Source: Chloroflexota bacterium (GTDB lineage Bacteria; Chloroflexota; Anaerolineae; UBA7937; B3-Chlor). From it: DNA of 64,000 bases. The notes beneath the pieces were generated by a model. That model saw nothing but the letters and a program-made list of their open reading frames with translations. It did no database searches and was not told where the DNA came from. The DNA lies in contig JAUVXJ010000014.1 in the NCBI GenBank assembly GCA_030603665.1, positions 31,737 through 95,736 on the forward strand, written 5' to 3'. A program made the translations under genes and the position numbers. Position 1 is the first letter of the stretch; every line of letters starts with the position of its first letter. Positions 50,047 through 60,033 of this stretch are shown here, one piece after another.

Positions 50047-51462
50047 TCAATTGGCTTCAGGGGCACCTCTCCGCTCGGTGGCGCCCGCGTAGTGATAGAT
50101 GAGGGTCGCCATAGACTTCTCAAAGAGCTCGATCTGGTCCACGACCGCGTACTCGTTCGCGCTGTGAGCGTTGCCCCCGTGACATAACCCTCCCGGAACG
50201 AGGGGGACGCCAAGCTCTCTGGTGAAGAGGTGGAATATCCCAGAGCCCGCACTGGTGGGCCAGACCTCAGGTTCATACCCGTGGTAGCGATAGGTGTTCA
50301 GAAGCGCTTGCACAATCTCCTCTTTCACCGATGTTCGACTCCACGAATAGCCCGCGAGTACGTTCACGCGTACGTCGTCGAAACCGTGACGGACCAGATG
50401 GTCCTGCACCTTATGTATCGTCTTCTCCACCGTCATGTCTGGCACGAGACGGATGTCCAGCTTGGCCGTCGCCTTGTGACCTATCACGTTCTTCACGCCT
50501 ATCCCAGTGTGTCCAGCCACCAGGCCATCCAGATTGATGACGGGCAGGTAGAGATGCTTTTTCAACAGGTCAGCCCCATGCAGGTCTTCGTACATGAAGC
50601 GGGCAACGTCGTTCTCCTCCAAGACCTTGGTCTCGTCGAAGACCTCCTCCAGCCTGACCAGCAGCTCCTCGTCATCCGCATCCGGCCCTCTCACATCATC
50701 GTAGAAGCCGTCAATGGCCATCGTCTCATCGTCCCGAATCATGCTGGCAAGGGCCTGAACCAGCCGCCAGACTGGAGAGGATATCCAGGTGCCGTGCCTG
50801 CTGTGGATACCTCTGGACCTCGGACCACCCCATTCTCCCCCCTGACAGACCAGTTCCAAGGACACGATACCCTTGGTGCCCAGGCGCGTGACGGGAGTGC
50901 CCCTTCTGTCCAGGCTGAAGAATGGCAACAGAGCAGCATCGCAAGCGAGCCGTTCCCGGTATTCGGAGACGAACTCTGGAAGACCCTTGCTACCCTGTTC
51001 CTCACCACCTTCGATGACGAACTTGAGGTTGATGGGGAGTTCATCCACCTCCTGGATGGCTCTCACCGCGTTGAAGAACCCGCGCAGCGGCGCCTTAGTA
51101 TCGTACACCCCGCGACTCACTAGACAGCGTCCCAGGTCGGGGAGGTCCACAATCTCCGCACTGAAAGGAGGCACAATCCACTCCTCTTCTTGCGCGGGCA
51201 CAACATCGTAGGAACTGAAGATGAGGAGGGTCTTCGGCTTGCCCAGTGCCAGTTCCCCGAAGACAGCGGGCTGACCAGCAGTGGGCACTATCTCGGATTG
51301 ACCACCCAGTTCCTCAATGAAACCTCTGACCGCCTCAGCGGTCTCCTGAATGCCGGTCCCATCAGCGCTGACGCTGGGCATACGCAGGAATTCTCTGATC
51401 GACTCCAGATGAGTTGGAAAGCTCGCTTCGATGAGCCGGTGAATCTCACCCAGTGACGACAT
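50047..51462 (-). CDS. M20-type metallopeptidase with altered zinc ligand, 2
   Basis: A 471-residue paralogue of the protein at 47290-48672. The zinc motif is FSSYDVVP, with Ser84 for His, whereas the bridging Asp is kept (YDTKAP, D121). EGGEEQGSKGL and GGNAHSANEY preserve the base and last His. Different residues replace the same ligand in each copy, which argues for relaxed constraint at this site since the duplication or for a different metal number. ATG 51462 follows AAGGAGG. Confidence 0.8.
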   Translation of the reverse strand: MSSLGEIHRLIEASFPTHLESIREFLRMPSVSADGTGIQETAEAVRGFIEELGGQSEIVPTAGQPAVFGELALGKPKTLLIFSSYDVVPAQEEEWIVPPFSAEIVDLPDLGRCLVSRGVYDTKAPLRGFFNAVRAIQEVDELPINLKFVIEGGEEQGSKGLPEFVSEYRERLACDAALLPFFSLDRRGTPVTRLGTKGIVSLELVCQGGEWGGPRSRGIHSRHGTWISSPVWRLVQALASMIRDDETMAIDGFYDDVRGPDADDEELLVRLEEVFDETKVLEENDVARFMYEDLHGADLLKKHLYLPVINLDGLVAGHTGIGVKNVIGHKATAKLDIRLVPDMTVEKTIHKVQDHLVRHGFDDVRVNVLAGYSWSRTSVKEEIVQALLNTYRYHGYEPEVWPTSAGSGIFHLFTRELGVPLVPGGLCHGGNAHSANEYAVVDQIELFEKSMATLIYHYAGATERRGAPEAN

Positions 51463-51728
51463 CGAAGATCCTCCTTCCTATCCGGGCCTGGTTCTGCCAA
51501 CCCGCTGCGCCCGCGGATCATTCCAGGCCAGCGGGAGCACCCTCGCTCCCCACGCAGACTGACCGCGCCGGGCGCACGGTAGAGCGACCAAGATGCGGGG
51601 TCTCGACGAAGCGACGTGGAGTCACGAGAGTCCCGGTCCGTCGCATCTCAGCCCGGACATGGGCATCCTCGGCCATCTCGAGCACGAGACACTGATGGGG
51701 CGAGCTCAACCGCTCGCGCCGTACAGGG

Positions 51729-52628
51729 TTAGGCTCCTCTCCTCGTTCGGGGATCAAGCGCGTCGCGAAGACCATCACCCAGGAAGTTGATACCCAGTAC
51801 GTTGATGATGATGGCCATGGCAGGGATTACGATCAGCCACCAGGCATCCCGAATGAAGGGGCGTCCATCGCTCAGGTCACGTCCCCAGCTCGGCAGCGGG
51901 GGAGGCACCCCGAGCCCCAGGAAACTGAGCGTGGCTTCGGAGAGGATTGCGCCGGAGAAGCCGATCGTGGCCTGAACCACGATCACGCCTACCACATTCG
52001 GCAGTATGTGTCGCACCAGGATCTTGGCCGCGCTTGCTCCATAGCTCTTGGCGGCCATGACGAACACTTCCTCGCTTAGCGAGAGAGTCCTTCCTCGTAC
52101 CAACCGAGCAAACACGGGCACATAGATGAATCCCAGGGCAAAGATCACGCTAGCTTGCCCCCCACCCAGGCTACCGGCAATGGCTATGGCTAGCAGAAGA
52201 GGTGGAAAACTGAGCAGCGCGTCCATGAGCCGCATGATGACAGTGCCGGGCAAGCCGCCAAAGTAGCCAGCTATCAGACCAGCCGGGATGCCCACCAGCC
52301 CGGACCAGAGAATCGCAGACATCCCTACAACAAGGGAGATTCGGGCTCCAAAGAGAACTCGACTCAAGACATCGCGCCCGAACATATCGCTGCCCAGGGG
52401 ATGTCGCGCGTTTGGCTCGGAGATCCTGTGGTCCAGATCCATCTCCAATGGCCCATATGGTGCCAGGACGGGCGCAGCGACGGCGCTAATCACGCTCAAG
52501 AGCAGAATCGCAACGCCGACCAGAGCCATCTTGTTGCGCCTGAACCTTCGGAGTGCCATGCTGCGTTCGCGATGTTCGAACATTCCTGAGTCTGTGCCTT
52601 CGTCAGAGGGACGACCATCACCTTTCAT
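51729..52628 (-). CDS. Oligopeptide/dipeptide ABC permease, DppC type
   Basis: A 299-residue inner-membrane permease with about six helices. The N-terminal RRFRRNKMALVG is typical of OppC/DppC, and the EAA-like loop EEVFVMAAKSYGASAAKILVRHILPN marks contact with the ATPase. It pairs with the DppB-type gene upstream (28 bases). Substrates of the family are peptides, opines and related compounds. No ATP-binding subunit is encoded in the window. Downstream 51463-51728 has no evident gene. Confidence 0.92.
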   Translation of the reverse strand: MKGDGRPSDEGTDSGMFEHRERSMALRRFRRNKMALVGVAILLLSVISAVAAPVLAPYGPLEMDLDHRISEPNARHPLGSDMFGRDVLSRVLFGARISLVVGMSAILWSGLVGIPAGLIAGYFGGLPGTVIMRLMDALLSFPPLLLAIAIAGSLGGGQASVIFALGFIYVPVFARLVRGRTLSLSEEVFVMAAKSYGASAAKILVRHILPNVVGVIVVQATIGFSGAILSEATLSFLGLGVPPPLPSWGRDLSDGRPFIRDAWWLIVIPAMAIIINVLGINFLGDGLRDALDPRTRRGA

Positions 52629-52655
52629 ATTCGTGGACTACCTCCAGGTCAATCA

Positions 52656-53600
52656 CTAGTCGTACCTAATTCGGGGGTCGAGGTAGGAATACAAGACATC
52701 AGTGGTCAGGTTAACAGCCACAAATATGACCGCCACCACCAGCGACACCCCCTGGATGACGGGATAATCCCTGCCCAGCACGCCCCGCATCATCAGGCCC
52801 CCGATACCTGGTATGCTGAAAATCTGCTCTATGACGATAGACCCACCGAGCATGAAGGCGAAGTTGATGCCGATCACCGTCAAGACAGGGATGAACGCGT
52901 TCTTCAGTGCGTGCCGCAGGTAGATCTGGAAGTCGCGCACCCCCTTGCCTCTGGCCGTCGTTATGTAATCCTGATTCAGGACCTCGACCATGCAGGAGCG
53001 CGTCATACGGGCCAACCCCCCCGCGGCACGCGCACCCAGGGCCACACATGGAAGTATGAGGGCTCGAGCGGCCCCTACGGGGTCTTCCATCACCGAGGGT
53101 GATCCGGATATGGGGAGCCAGTGTAAATACACCGCGAACAACATGATCAGGAAGATGGCCAGTACGAAACTGGGGATCGAGAGGGCTCCCAGGGCGAAAG
53201 TCATGGAAAGGTAATCGACCCAAGTATTCTGTTTGACTGAGGCCACGATCCCTACGGGGATTCCCACGATCAGGGCCAGGCCCATCGCCGCGACAGCGAG
53301 GGTGAGAGTGTTGGGAAGGCGAACCCTGATCTCCCACAAGATGTCCTGCCTGGTCTGGACTGACCACCCCAGGTCCCCTCGCACCGCATCGCCGAGCCAG
53401 CTGAGGTACTGCACCGGAAGAGGTCTATCCAGCCCCAACTCGTGCGTCAGAGACGCAATGGACTCCTTCGTGGCATAGTCACCCAGCATCAGCGGCACCG
53501 GGTCGCCCGGGGCGATGCTCATGAGTGAGAACACGATCAAAGACACGAGCAACAGCAGTATGGGAAGCTGAAGCAGGCGCCTGGCGATGTACGCGACCAT
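52656..53600 (-). CDS. Oligopeptide/dipeptide ABC permease, DppB type
   Basis: A 314-residue permease with about six helices: YIARRLLQLPILLLLVSLIVF at the start, then PGDPVPLMLG, and the EAA-type loop EVLNQDYITTARGKGVRDFQIYLRHALKNA. This is the first permease in transcription order. Together with the DppC gene and the binding protein at 57440-59113 it forms an importer whose ATPases must be supplied elsewhere. ATG 53600. Confidence 0.92.
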   Translation of the reverse strand: MVAYIARRLLQLPILLLLVSLIVFSLMSIAPGDPVPLMLGDYATKESIASLTHELGLDRPLPVQYLSWLGDAVRGDLGWSVQTRQDILWEIRVRLPNTLTLAVAAMGLALIVGIPVGIVASVKQNTWVDYLSMTFALGALSIPSFVLAIFLIMLFAVYLHWLPISGSPSVMEDPVGAARALILPCVALGARAAGGLARMTRSCMVEVLNQDYITTARGKGVRDFQIYLRHALKNAFIPVLTVIGINFAFMLGGSIVIEQIFSIPGIGGLMMRGVLGRDYPVIQGVSLVVAVIFVAVNLTTDVLYSYLDPRIRYD

Positions 53601-53707
53601 ATTCCATCATCACCTTTCTATAGTCTGCAGGCCAAGACGGGGTCAAGGCAATTCAACCACCTCTTGCACCACCCCGTGTCTGCCACTACCATTGGGCCCA
53701 TCGGTAC

Positions 53708-54778
53708 TTACGATCCAGGCACCTTGGTCACCCCTTCGACGGCGGGGAATCCTCCGACAGGGAGGCGCCGCAACGCATTCTTGACAATCTCCTGCAGCGC
53801 GATCACCACGGCTTGCTGTGCCTCCGGGCTGGTCCTGTCAACCCAAGGGATGGTCCCCATGAACGACACGGAGCCAGCCATCACCGAGGCCTCCAGCATT
53901 CTCCGCTCGGTGTCCGGATCCTGGAGGATGAAGGGGTTCTCCAGCATGTATGCCAGCATCGCAGAGACTCCGTAGGCCCCCCAGTTGGAGACAGCAGCAG
54001 ACACCAACACGTCGGTCGCTGTGGCCGTAGCCCCTCCCCCACCGCAGCCACACTGGCACGTAGCCCCACCGAACTGCTGCTGGTAGATCTCGTTGGCCTC
54101 TTCCCTCATCAAGCCGTAACCTATCTCGTTTCCTCCGTCTCCTATGCCCAAGGTGAAGATCCCACGTCTCCGCGCCTCGTCCACCAAGTGATGTACATGG
54201 GGAATGGTATCGCCGGGAGTTGCCTGGCCCGCAGCACTATGCCATACTCCCACCGGATTCGGAGCATGCTTTTCGACCCCGATCACCGCGGTCGGATTGT
54301 ACTCATTCAAGATCTCGATACCCTTCTCCTCGGCCCCTTCTTCGCCCAGGGGGAACGGTACCTTCAGTGCAGTGGCCTTCCTCTTGTAGACGTCGATCGC
54401 CTCCCGATTGAGCACGGATACGCCCGCGACCATGCCCGCCGCGATCACCGGCCCCAACTCCTTCTCGTTGCCGACATACACCGGATTGGCGCCCAAACCG
54501 AAGCTGATCGCTCTGGCAAGACTGGCGATCCCGCAGGGACCATCGTTCTCCCCCCACTCGAGCCACGGGGAGATGCCCGCGCCAGACAGCAGAATGACGT
54601 AGTCACCCTGCTTCACATTCTCGATCAGCCCCTTTGCAGCCAGATAGGTCAAAGGTAGGCCCTGCTTGGCCCTCGCCGCCTCGTACAACAGATGCGTCCT
54701 CCCTCTTCGAGGGAAGTTATCGTCCAGCATCTCAACGTTCACTTGCCGGTCAACGTACTCTCCTACTATCTCAGGCAT
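53708..54778 (-). CDS. D-glutamate-cyclase-like (DUF4392) protein 1
   Basis: A 356-residue protein. GISPWLEWGENDGPCGIASL and GIGDGGNEIGYGLM match the catalytic domain of mammalian D-glutamate cyclase and bacterial DUF4392 proteins, which interconvert D-glutamate and 5-oxo-D-proline. The DUF1445 hydro-lyase part of the two-domain family is absent. A Cys cluster TCQCGCGGGG (C241, C243, C245) is inserted near residue 240. Three paralogues lie in tandem. ATG 54778 follows GGAGGGA. The name is from memory of the family; the substrate here is inferred. Confidence 0.75.
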   Translation of the reverse strand: MPEIVGEYVDRQVNVEMLDDNFPRRGRTHLLYEAARAKQGLPLTYLAAKGLIENVKQGDYVILLSGAGISPWLEWGENDGPCGIASLARAISFGLGANPVYVGNEKELGPVIAAGMVAGVSVLNREAIDVYKRKATALKVPFPLGEEGAEEKGIEILNEYNPTAVIGVEKHAPNPVGVWHSAAGQATPGDTIPHVHHLVDEARRRGIFTLGIGDGGNEIGYGLMREEANEIYQQQFGGATCQCGCGGGGATATATDVLVSAAVSNWGAYGVSAMLAYMLENPFILQDPDTERRMLEASVMAGSVSFMGTIPWVDRTSPEAQQAVVIALQEIVKNALRRLPVGGFPAVEGVTKVPGS

Positions 54779-54858
54779 CAGGTCCCTCCATCTTGAAAGT
54801 CGAACTCTATTCCTCTAATGGCTGGGCGCCGGCCTTTCCGGCGTCGCTCCTCCAGTAC

Positions 54859-55944
54859 CTATTCCTTTGGCCGCGGCAGCGCGCCTTCCATCACACCTTT
54901 CACTTGGGGCAATCCGCCATACGAGAAGGTCCGCCGCAGGCCGTTGTTCACCATCTCCTGTAGCAGGGTCACGACCGCCTGTTGCGCACCGGGACTGGTT
55001 CTGTCAACCCAGGGCACAGTGCCGATAATCCCCGTCGAGCCGGCCATCACAGAGGCCTCCAGCATTCTCTTCTCCGTGTCGGCATCCTGCAGGATGAAGG
55101 CATTCCCCAGCATGTAGGCCAACATGGCTGACACGCCATACGCCCCCCAGTTGGAGATCGAGGCTGACACGAGAACATCCGTGGCCGTGGCCGTGGACTC
55201 CCCTCCACCGCACCCACATTGGCAAGTCGTGCCTTCAAACTGAGCTTTGTAGACCTCGTTCACCTCATCCCTGATCAACCCGTACCCTATCTCGTTGCCA
55301 CCATCACCTATCCCCACCGTGAAGATGCCCCGCTTCTTCGCCTCCTCCACGAGATGGTGCACGTGGGGCTGGGTGTCAGCGGAAAGCGCCTGTCCGGCCG
55401 CCGTGTGCCACACTCCCAAGGGATTGGGTGCGTGCTTCTCCACCCCAATCACCGCCGTGGGGTTGAAATCATCCAGGATCTCTATCCCCTTCTCCTTGGC
55501 CCCTTTCTCTCCCAGGGGGAACGGCACCTTCAGAGCCGTCGCCTTCCTCTTGTAGACGTCGATCGCCTCCCGATTCAGCACTGAGATGCCGGCAGCCATC
55601 CCCGCCGCGATGACAGGCCCCAGCTCCTTCTCGTTCCCGACGTACACCGGGTTGGCGCCTAGACCAAAACTGATCGCCCTGGCAAGGCTGGCGATGCCAC
55701 AGGGACCATCATTCTCCCCCCACTCCAGCCACGGTGAGATGCCCGCGCCCGACAGGAGAATGACGTAGTCCCCTTGCTTCACATTATCGATGAGGCCCTT
55801 GGCGGCCAGGTACGTCAGAGGCGCACCTTGCTTCGCTCTTGCCGCATCGTACAAGGGCATCGTCTTTCCCCTGCGCGGGTAAATGCTATCCAACATCTCG
55901 AGATTGGCTAGCCTGTCAATGTACTCCCCAATGATCTCAGCCAC
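54859..55944 (-). CDS. D-glutamate-cyclase-like (DUF4392) protein 2
   Basis: A 361-residue paralogue with the same core (SPWLEWGENDGPCGIASL, GIGDGGNEIGYGLI) and the same Cys cluster TCQCGCGGGE. The C-terminal end differs (TFSYGGLPQVKGVMEG), as does the surface region around residue 150. GTG 55944. The stretch to copy 3 (55945-56151) has no gene. Confidence 0.75.
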   Translation of the reverse strand: MAEIIGEYIDRLANLEMLDSIYPRRGKTMPLYDAARAKQGAPLTYLAAKGLIDNVKQGDYVILLSGAGISPWLEWGENDGPCGIASLARAISFGLGANPVYVGNEKELGPVIAAGMAAGISVLNREAIDVYKRKATALKVPFPLGEKGAKEKGIEILDDFNPTAVIGVEKHAPNPLGVWHTAAGQALSADTQPHVHHLVEEAKKRGIFTVGIGDGGNEIGYGLIRDEVNEVYKAQFEGTTCQCGCGGGESTATATDVLVSASISNWGAYGVSAMLAYMLGNAFILQDADTEKRMLEASVMAGSTGIIGTVPWVDRTSPGAQQAVVTLLQEMVNNGLRRTFSYGGLPQVKGVMEGALPRPKE

Positions 55945-56151
55945 TATGTCCCTCCATAGTCTCGGCTCTTCTGAGGTCCGACACTACAATGCTCAGCGTG
56001 GAACCCCATCACACCATCTCACGGCCTGGCCGTACAAGCACAGAAACCCTGCCTGTCACATACCTGATGCTAGCAAGTGCAAGTATTGGTGCCTTCCAGC
56101 TGTATCACCACGTCGATCAGACTGGATCCAACGCCACCATCCAACGCGCTA

Positions 56152-57234
56152 CTACGACACGTCCGACTTGGTGACTCCCTCCACCGCAGGAAAGCCTCCC
56201 GGATGCAAGCGTCTTACGCCGTTGGTCACAATCTCCTGCAGGATTGTCACCACCGCCTCCTGCATGACTGGGCTTGTACCATCCACCCAAGGGAGCGTAC
56301 CTCCGGTGCCGATGCCGGCTGCGACGGCTCCCGCCATAGCCATGGCCTCCACCATCCGTCGCTCAGTATCCGCGTCCTGGAGGATGAAGGGGTTCCCCAG
56401 CATATAGGCCAGCATGGCTGACACGCCATAGGCCCCCCAGTTGGAGATCGCGGTAGATACCAGAACGTCCGTGGCCGTGGCTGTGGACTCTCCTCCGCCG
56501 CAGCCACACTTGCAGGTCACGCCTCCGAACTGAGCCTTGTAGATCTCGTTCACCTCATCCCTGATCAACCCATACCCAATCTCATTGCCGCCATCGCCTA
56601 TCCCGATCGTGAAGATGCCTCGCTCCCTGGCCTCGTCCACGATGTGATGAACATGGGGCTGCGTGTCTCCCGGAATGGCCTGCCCTGCTGCGGTGTGCCA
56701 GACACCCAGCGGGTTGGGGGCATGCTTTTCCACTCCGATCACCGCCTTGGGTTGGTATTCATCCAGGATCTCCAGCGCCTTCTGCTTCGCACCCTTCTCC
56801 CCTAGGGGGAAGGGGACCTTGAGCGCCGTCGCCTTTCTCTTGTAGACGTCGATCGCCTCTCGGTTCAGAACCGAGACACCGGCGGCCATTCCAGCCGCGA
56901 TCACCGGTCCCAGCTCCTTCTCGTTGCCGACATAGACAGGAGCGGCACCGAGGCCGAAACTGACCGCCCTGGCCAGACTGGCGATGCCGGTAGGGCCGTC
57001 CGTCTCTCCCCATTCCAACCAGGGTGAGATACCGGCTCCCGACAGCAGGATCACGTAGTCTCCCTGCTTCACGTTCTCGATCAAACCCTTGGCGGCCAGA
57101 TAGGTTAGCGGGGCGCCCAGCTTCTCCCGGGCCGCCTCGTAGAGAGGCCAGGTCTTGCCTCTCCTGGGATAGTTATCATCGACCATCTCGATGTTGACCT
57201 GCCGGTCTATGTACTCGCCTATGATCTCGGGCAC
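56152..57234 (-). CDS. D-glutamate-cyclase-like (DUF4392) protein 3
   Basis: A 360-residue paralogue, the first of the three in transcription order. It has SPWLEWGETDGPTGIASL, with Thr for Cys in the DGP(C/T)G turn, and a TCKCGCGGGE cluster. The tail AGAVAAGIGTGGTLPWVDGT is two residues longer than in the others. GTG 57234. The binding-protein gene lies 205 bases upstream. Three copies suggest either dosage or different substrates. Confidence 0.75.
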   Translation of the reverse strand: MPEIIGEYIDRQVNIEMVDDNYPRRGKTWPLYEAAREKLGAPLTYLAAKGLIENVKQGDYVILLSGAGISPWLEWGETDGPTGIASLARAVSFGLGAAPVYVGNEKELGPVIAAGMAAGVSVLNREAIDVYKRKATALKVPFPLGEKGAKQKALEILDEYQPKAVIGVEKHAPNPLGVWHTAAGQAIPGDTQPHVHHIVDEARERGIFTIGIGDGGNEIGYGLIRDEVNEIYKAQFGGVTCKCGCGGGESTATATDVLVSTAISNWGAYGVSAMLAYMLGNPFILQDADTERRMVEAMAMAGAVAAGIGTGGTLPWVDGTSPVMQEAVVTILQEIVTNGVRRLHPGGFPAVEGVTKSDVS

Positions 57235-57439
57235 GCTATTCCTCCGTCACCAATCCTGGTCTCACTGATCATGAGCATCGAGACCGCGAATGACACATCC
57301 GCTACGGCCGTCCGATGCCCTCGAACGGGCGACCAAGCCGACACCGATCCACGGTCAGCTCTCACTGAGCGGACCAGTGTCGACCTGGCACACCTCGAGC
57401 AGTCTTGCTCGAGAAGCCTACTCTCCCCGCGCAGCTAGA

Positions 57440-59113
57440 CTATGCCTCCCAGTACATGTTCTTGAAGTATGGGAAGAGATGCAGCGGGTAAGCGATGAAC
57501 CCTGCCAGCCCCGTCCTGAGGACGTACATCCTCGCGACGTTGCAGACAATGGCGTTGGCGCAGTCCTCCCCGATGATGATGTCCACCGCCTCCCGATATA
57601 GCCGGGCGCGCTCGTCCTTATCCATCGAGGCCGCCGCCTGATCGGACAGCTCGTTCACCCTCGGGTTATTGTAGTTGTTGCCGCTGACGGAGTCTTTGTG
57701 GAACCAGATGGAGATGGCCGAGTCGGAGTCGGCCGAGGCCATCCCCGCCGTGCCCACATTGGTATGGAACTCGCTGTTCTGGAGGCGGCTCGATGACGTC
57801 GCCCGGTCAACCACCTCGAGCTCCATCTCAATCCCGACCTTCGACAGTTGGTCGGCAATCAGCTGTGCCTCCGCCCGCTGGTTGGGACGCTCATCGGTCA
57901 TGGTGGGCATCTTGAACCCGTCAGCGTAGCCAGCCTCAGCCAGCAGCGCCTTGGCCGTATCTAGATCGGCCGTGTCGGGCCAGAACTTGTGGTCTGGGTC
58001 AGCGCCGATGTATCCAGCAGGAAGGGGATCGTCCTCAGGCGTCGCCCCACCGTAGTATATGATCTCCACGACCTGCTCGCGATCGATGGCGTGAGCGATG
58101 GCCTTGCGCACTCTGACATCGCCCCACGGCTCGTCGGTATCAGCATGGTTGAAGCGTACGACGTCCCAATTGTGGCCTGGACCCCACACGACGTTCAAAT
58201 CGGGATCTGCTTCCATATCGGGCACGTCCTTGGAGTCGAGGCCCACCGTGTAGTCTATCTCACCGGCCCTGATCTTCTCCAACCTGACGAGTGGATCCTC
58301 AACGCCCGTGAACCGGATCTCTTCCATGTGCGGCAGGTTGGGATCGTGGTAGTCTTCAAACCTCTTCAACACTACATCGCCACCGGGGGTCCAGGATTCG
58401 AGCTCGAAGGGGCCGGTGCCGATGGGATTCAGACCGAACGCCTCGCCACCCATCTCCTCGTAGGCCTCCTTGGAGAAGACCACGCCTCCGTAGGTGATCA
58501 AACTCATGATCCAGAAGGCGGCCCATGGCTCGTTGAGACGGACCTCGAGACCGTACTTGTCGGTGACGATGGCCTCCGCGACCTTCCCCGAGCCCATGGT
58601 GAAGAACGCAGCCGGCTGCTCCGTGACTACCCTGTTGACCCAGTAAGCATAGTCCTCGGCCGTGAACTCGCCATATCCTTTGTGGAACTGCACGCCCTCC
58701 TTGAGCTTGAAGTTCCACGTAACGGCGTCAGTCTGCTCCCACTCGTCCACCAGCACCGGGATCAGCTCACCCTTCTCGTAGTCAGGGTCAAAAAGGCTGT
58801 CCATAACGCTGGTCAAGAGGGGCATGTCATCCCACGTCCCCATGGCCAAGGGGTTCATGTTGATCGGCGCCTTGGGCTGGCCGACCACCAAAGTGGTTTT
58901 CGCAGGCACGGCTGTCGGCGCCGTGGTTGCCGCCGGAGCCGTCGTGGGTGCCGGCGTGGCCGCGGGCGCACAACCCTGTAGCAGGGCTGCTGCTGCCGGC
59001 ATGGACACACCCAGTCCAACGGCGGCCTTCAGAAAGCCTCTCCGGCTGATCTTGCCCTGATTCACATCGTCAATGAGTCTTGCTACATTATCTCTATCCA
59101 CTGTTTCCTCCAT
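57440..59113 (-). CDS. ABC transporter substrate-binding protein (family 5), Tat lipoprotein
   Basis: A 557-residue periplasmic/extracytoplasmic binding protein of SBP_bac_5. The signal has a twin-arginine motif ISRRGFLKAAVGLG followed by a lipobox LLQGCAP (Cys about 48), so export by Tat and lipid anchoring are predicted. An Ala/Thr/Pro linker follows (about 49-72). The family core shows FKLKEGVQFHKGYGEFTAEDY and DVRVRKAIAHAIDREQVVEI. It would deliver peptides or amino-acid derivatives to the DppBC permeases. ATG 59113. The first gene of the island in transcription order. Confidence 0.92.
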   Translation of the reverse strand: MEETVDRDNVARLIDDVNQGKISRRGFLKAAVGLGVSMPAAAALLQGCAPAATPAPTTAPAATTAPTAVPAKTTLVVGQPKAPINMNPLAMGTWDDMPLLTSVMDSLFDPDYEKGELIPVLVDEWEQTDAVTWNFKLKEGVQFHKGYGEFTAEDYAYWVNRVVTEQPAAFFTMGSGKVAEAIVTDKYGLEVRLNEPWAAFWIMSLITYGGVVFSKEAYEEMGGEAFGLNPIGTGPFELESWTPGGDVVLKRFEDYHDPNLPHMEEIRFTGVEDPLVRLEKIRAGEIDYTVGLDSKDVPDMEADPDLNVVWGPGHNWDVVRFNHADTDEPWGDVRVRKAIAHAIDREQVVEIIYYGGATPEDDPLPAGYIGADPDHKFWPDTADLDTAKALLAEAGYADGFKMPTMTDERPNQRAEAQLIADQLSKVGIEMELEVVDRATSSSRLQNSEFHTNVGTAGMASADSDSAISIWFHKDSVSGNNYNNPRVNELSDQAAASMDKDERARLYREAVDIIIGEDCANAIVCNVARMYVLRTGLAGFIAYPLHLFPYFKNMYWEA

Positions 59114-59322
59114 TGTCTCGCTTTCTTTTCTATGCTTCGCTGACTATGTACTTCCTACTCGTTGCAGTAGAGTGCCCCAGGTGCTCAATGGCACCCCAGC
59201 TCAATGACGCATAGACTTCACCTCCCCACTGGCAGTTTCGCTCATATTGAGCAGTCATGAATGGACTGATAATTGCTGGATCGCCGTACGACAGACGCGA
59301 AAACCAGGACCTCGCCTGCCCC

Positions 59323-60033
59323 TCACTGGCTCTCGCTGTCCGCCCTGCTCTCCGATATCTCACGCAAATCGTTGTAGATCGTTTTTCTGGTCACGCCCGC
59401 TCGACCCGCCACATACGCCACCGAGTTCCTGACCTGGAAGGCTCCTCTATCGTCGAGTATGCGGACCATCTGGATCCTCTCATCCTTGGTCATATCCTCG
59501 GCAACGGCGCCTATCTGGTATTCGCACTCAGCGATCATCGTGTCCAGCAACTCCTGCAACGTCTGCGCATGAGTTTCGCCAACGTCCGCGCGGGACGTAT
59601 CCGGCGCCAGGTCCCGCACCAGATCCTTCAGGTACTCAATGGCGGTGACATCTAGATTGATGCAGAAGGCGCCGTAGATCTCCCCCTCTGAGTCGCGGAG
59701 CCAGATGCTGCAGCTCTTCAGGGTCTTTCCGGTCTCGGTATAGGTGGTATAGTTGAAAACCGGATGGGTCTCGCCTTTCTGGAGCCTCTGCAATCCATAG
59801 TCGGTCATCGTTCCGCCGACATCTCTGCCGGTAACGTCACCGTCTAGCCAAACGATGGAGTGCTCCAGATCGGTCGTGTCATGGAGCACGACCTCACAGC
59901 TCCTACCCAGCATGGCGGTCAACGCGAGGCCTACGTCCTTGAGCAAGTCGAACACCTCGCGCCTCTCTGGGGTCGTCTTCCGCCTCTTCACCTGTCCCAC
60001 CACTCTCGCAGTCTCGACATCCGTAGACATCAC
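59323..60033 (-). CDS. YheO/DauR-like transcriptional regulator
   Basis: A 236-residue regulator: PAS_6/YheO-type sensor domain (about 20-135; CEVVLHDTTDLEHSIVWL, SCSIWLRDSEGEIYGAFCINLD) and a C-terminal HTH (about 195-230; VAYVAGRAGVTRKTIYNDLR). Relatives include DauR, which controls D-arginine use in Pseudomonas. It is placed directly upstream of the island on the same strand. Palindromic TTGACAnnnTGTGAA sites lie in the 700 bases before it. ATG 60033 follows AAAGGAGG. Confidence 0.82.
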   Translation of the reverse strand: MMSTDVETARVVGQVKRRKTTPERREVFDLLKDVGLALTAMLGRSCEVVLHDTTDLEHSIVWLDGDVTGRDVGGTMTDYGLQRLQKGETHPVFNYTTYTETGKTLKSCSIWLRDSEGEIYGAFCINLDVTAIEYLKDLVRDLAPDTSRADVGETHAQTLQELLDTMIAECEYQIGAVAEDMTKDERIQMVRILDDRGAFQVRNSVAYVAGRAGVTRKTIYNDLREISESRADSESQ

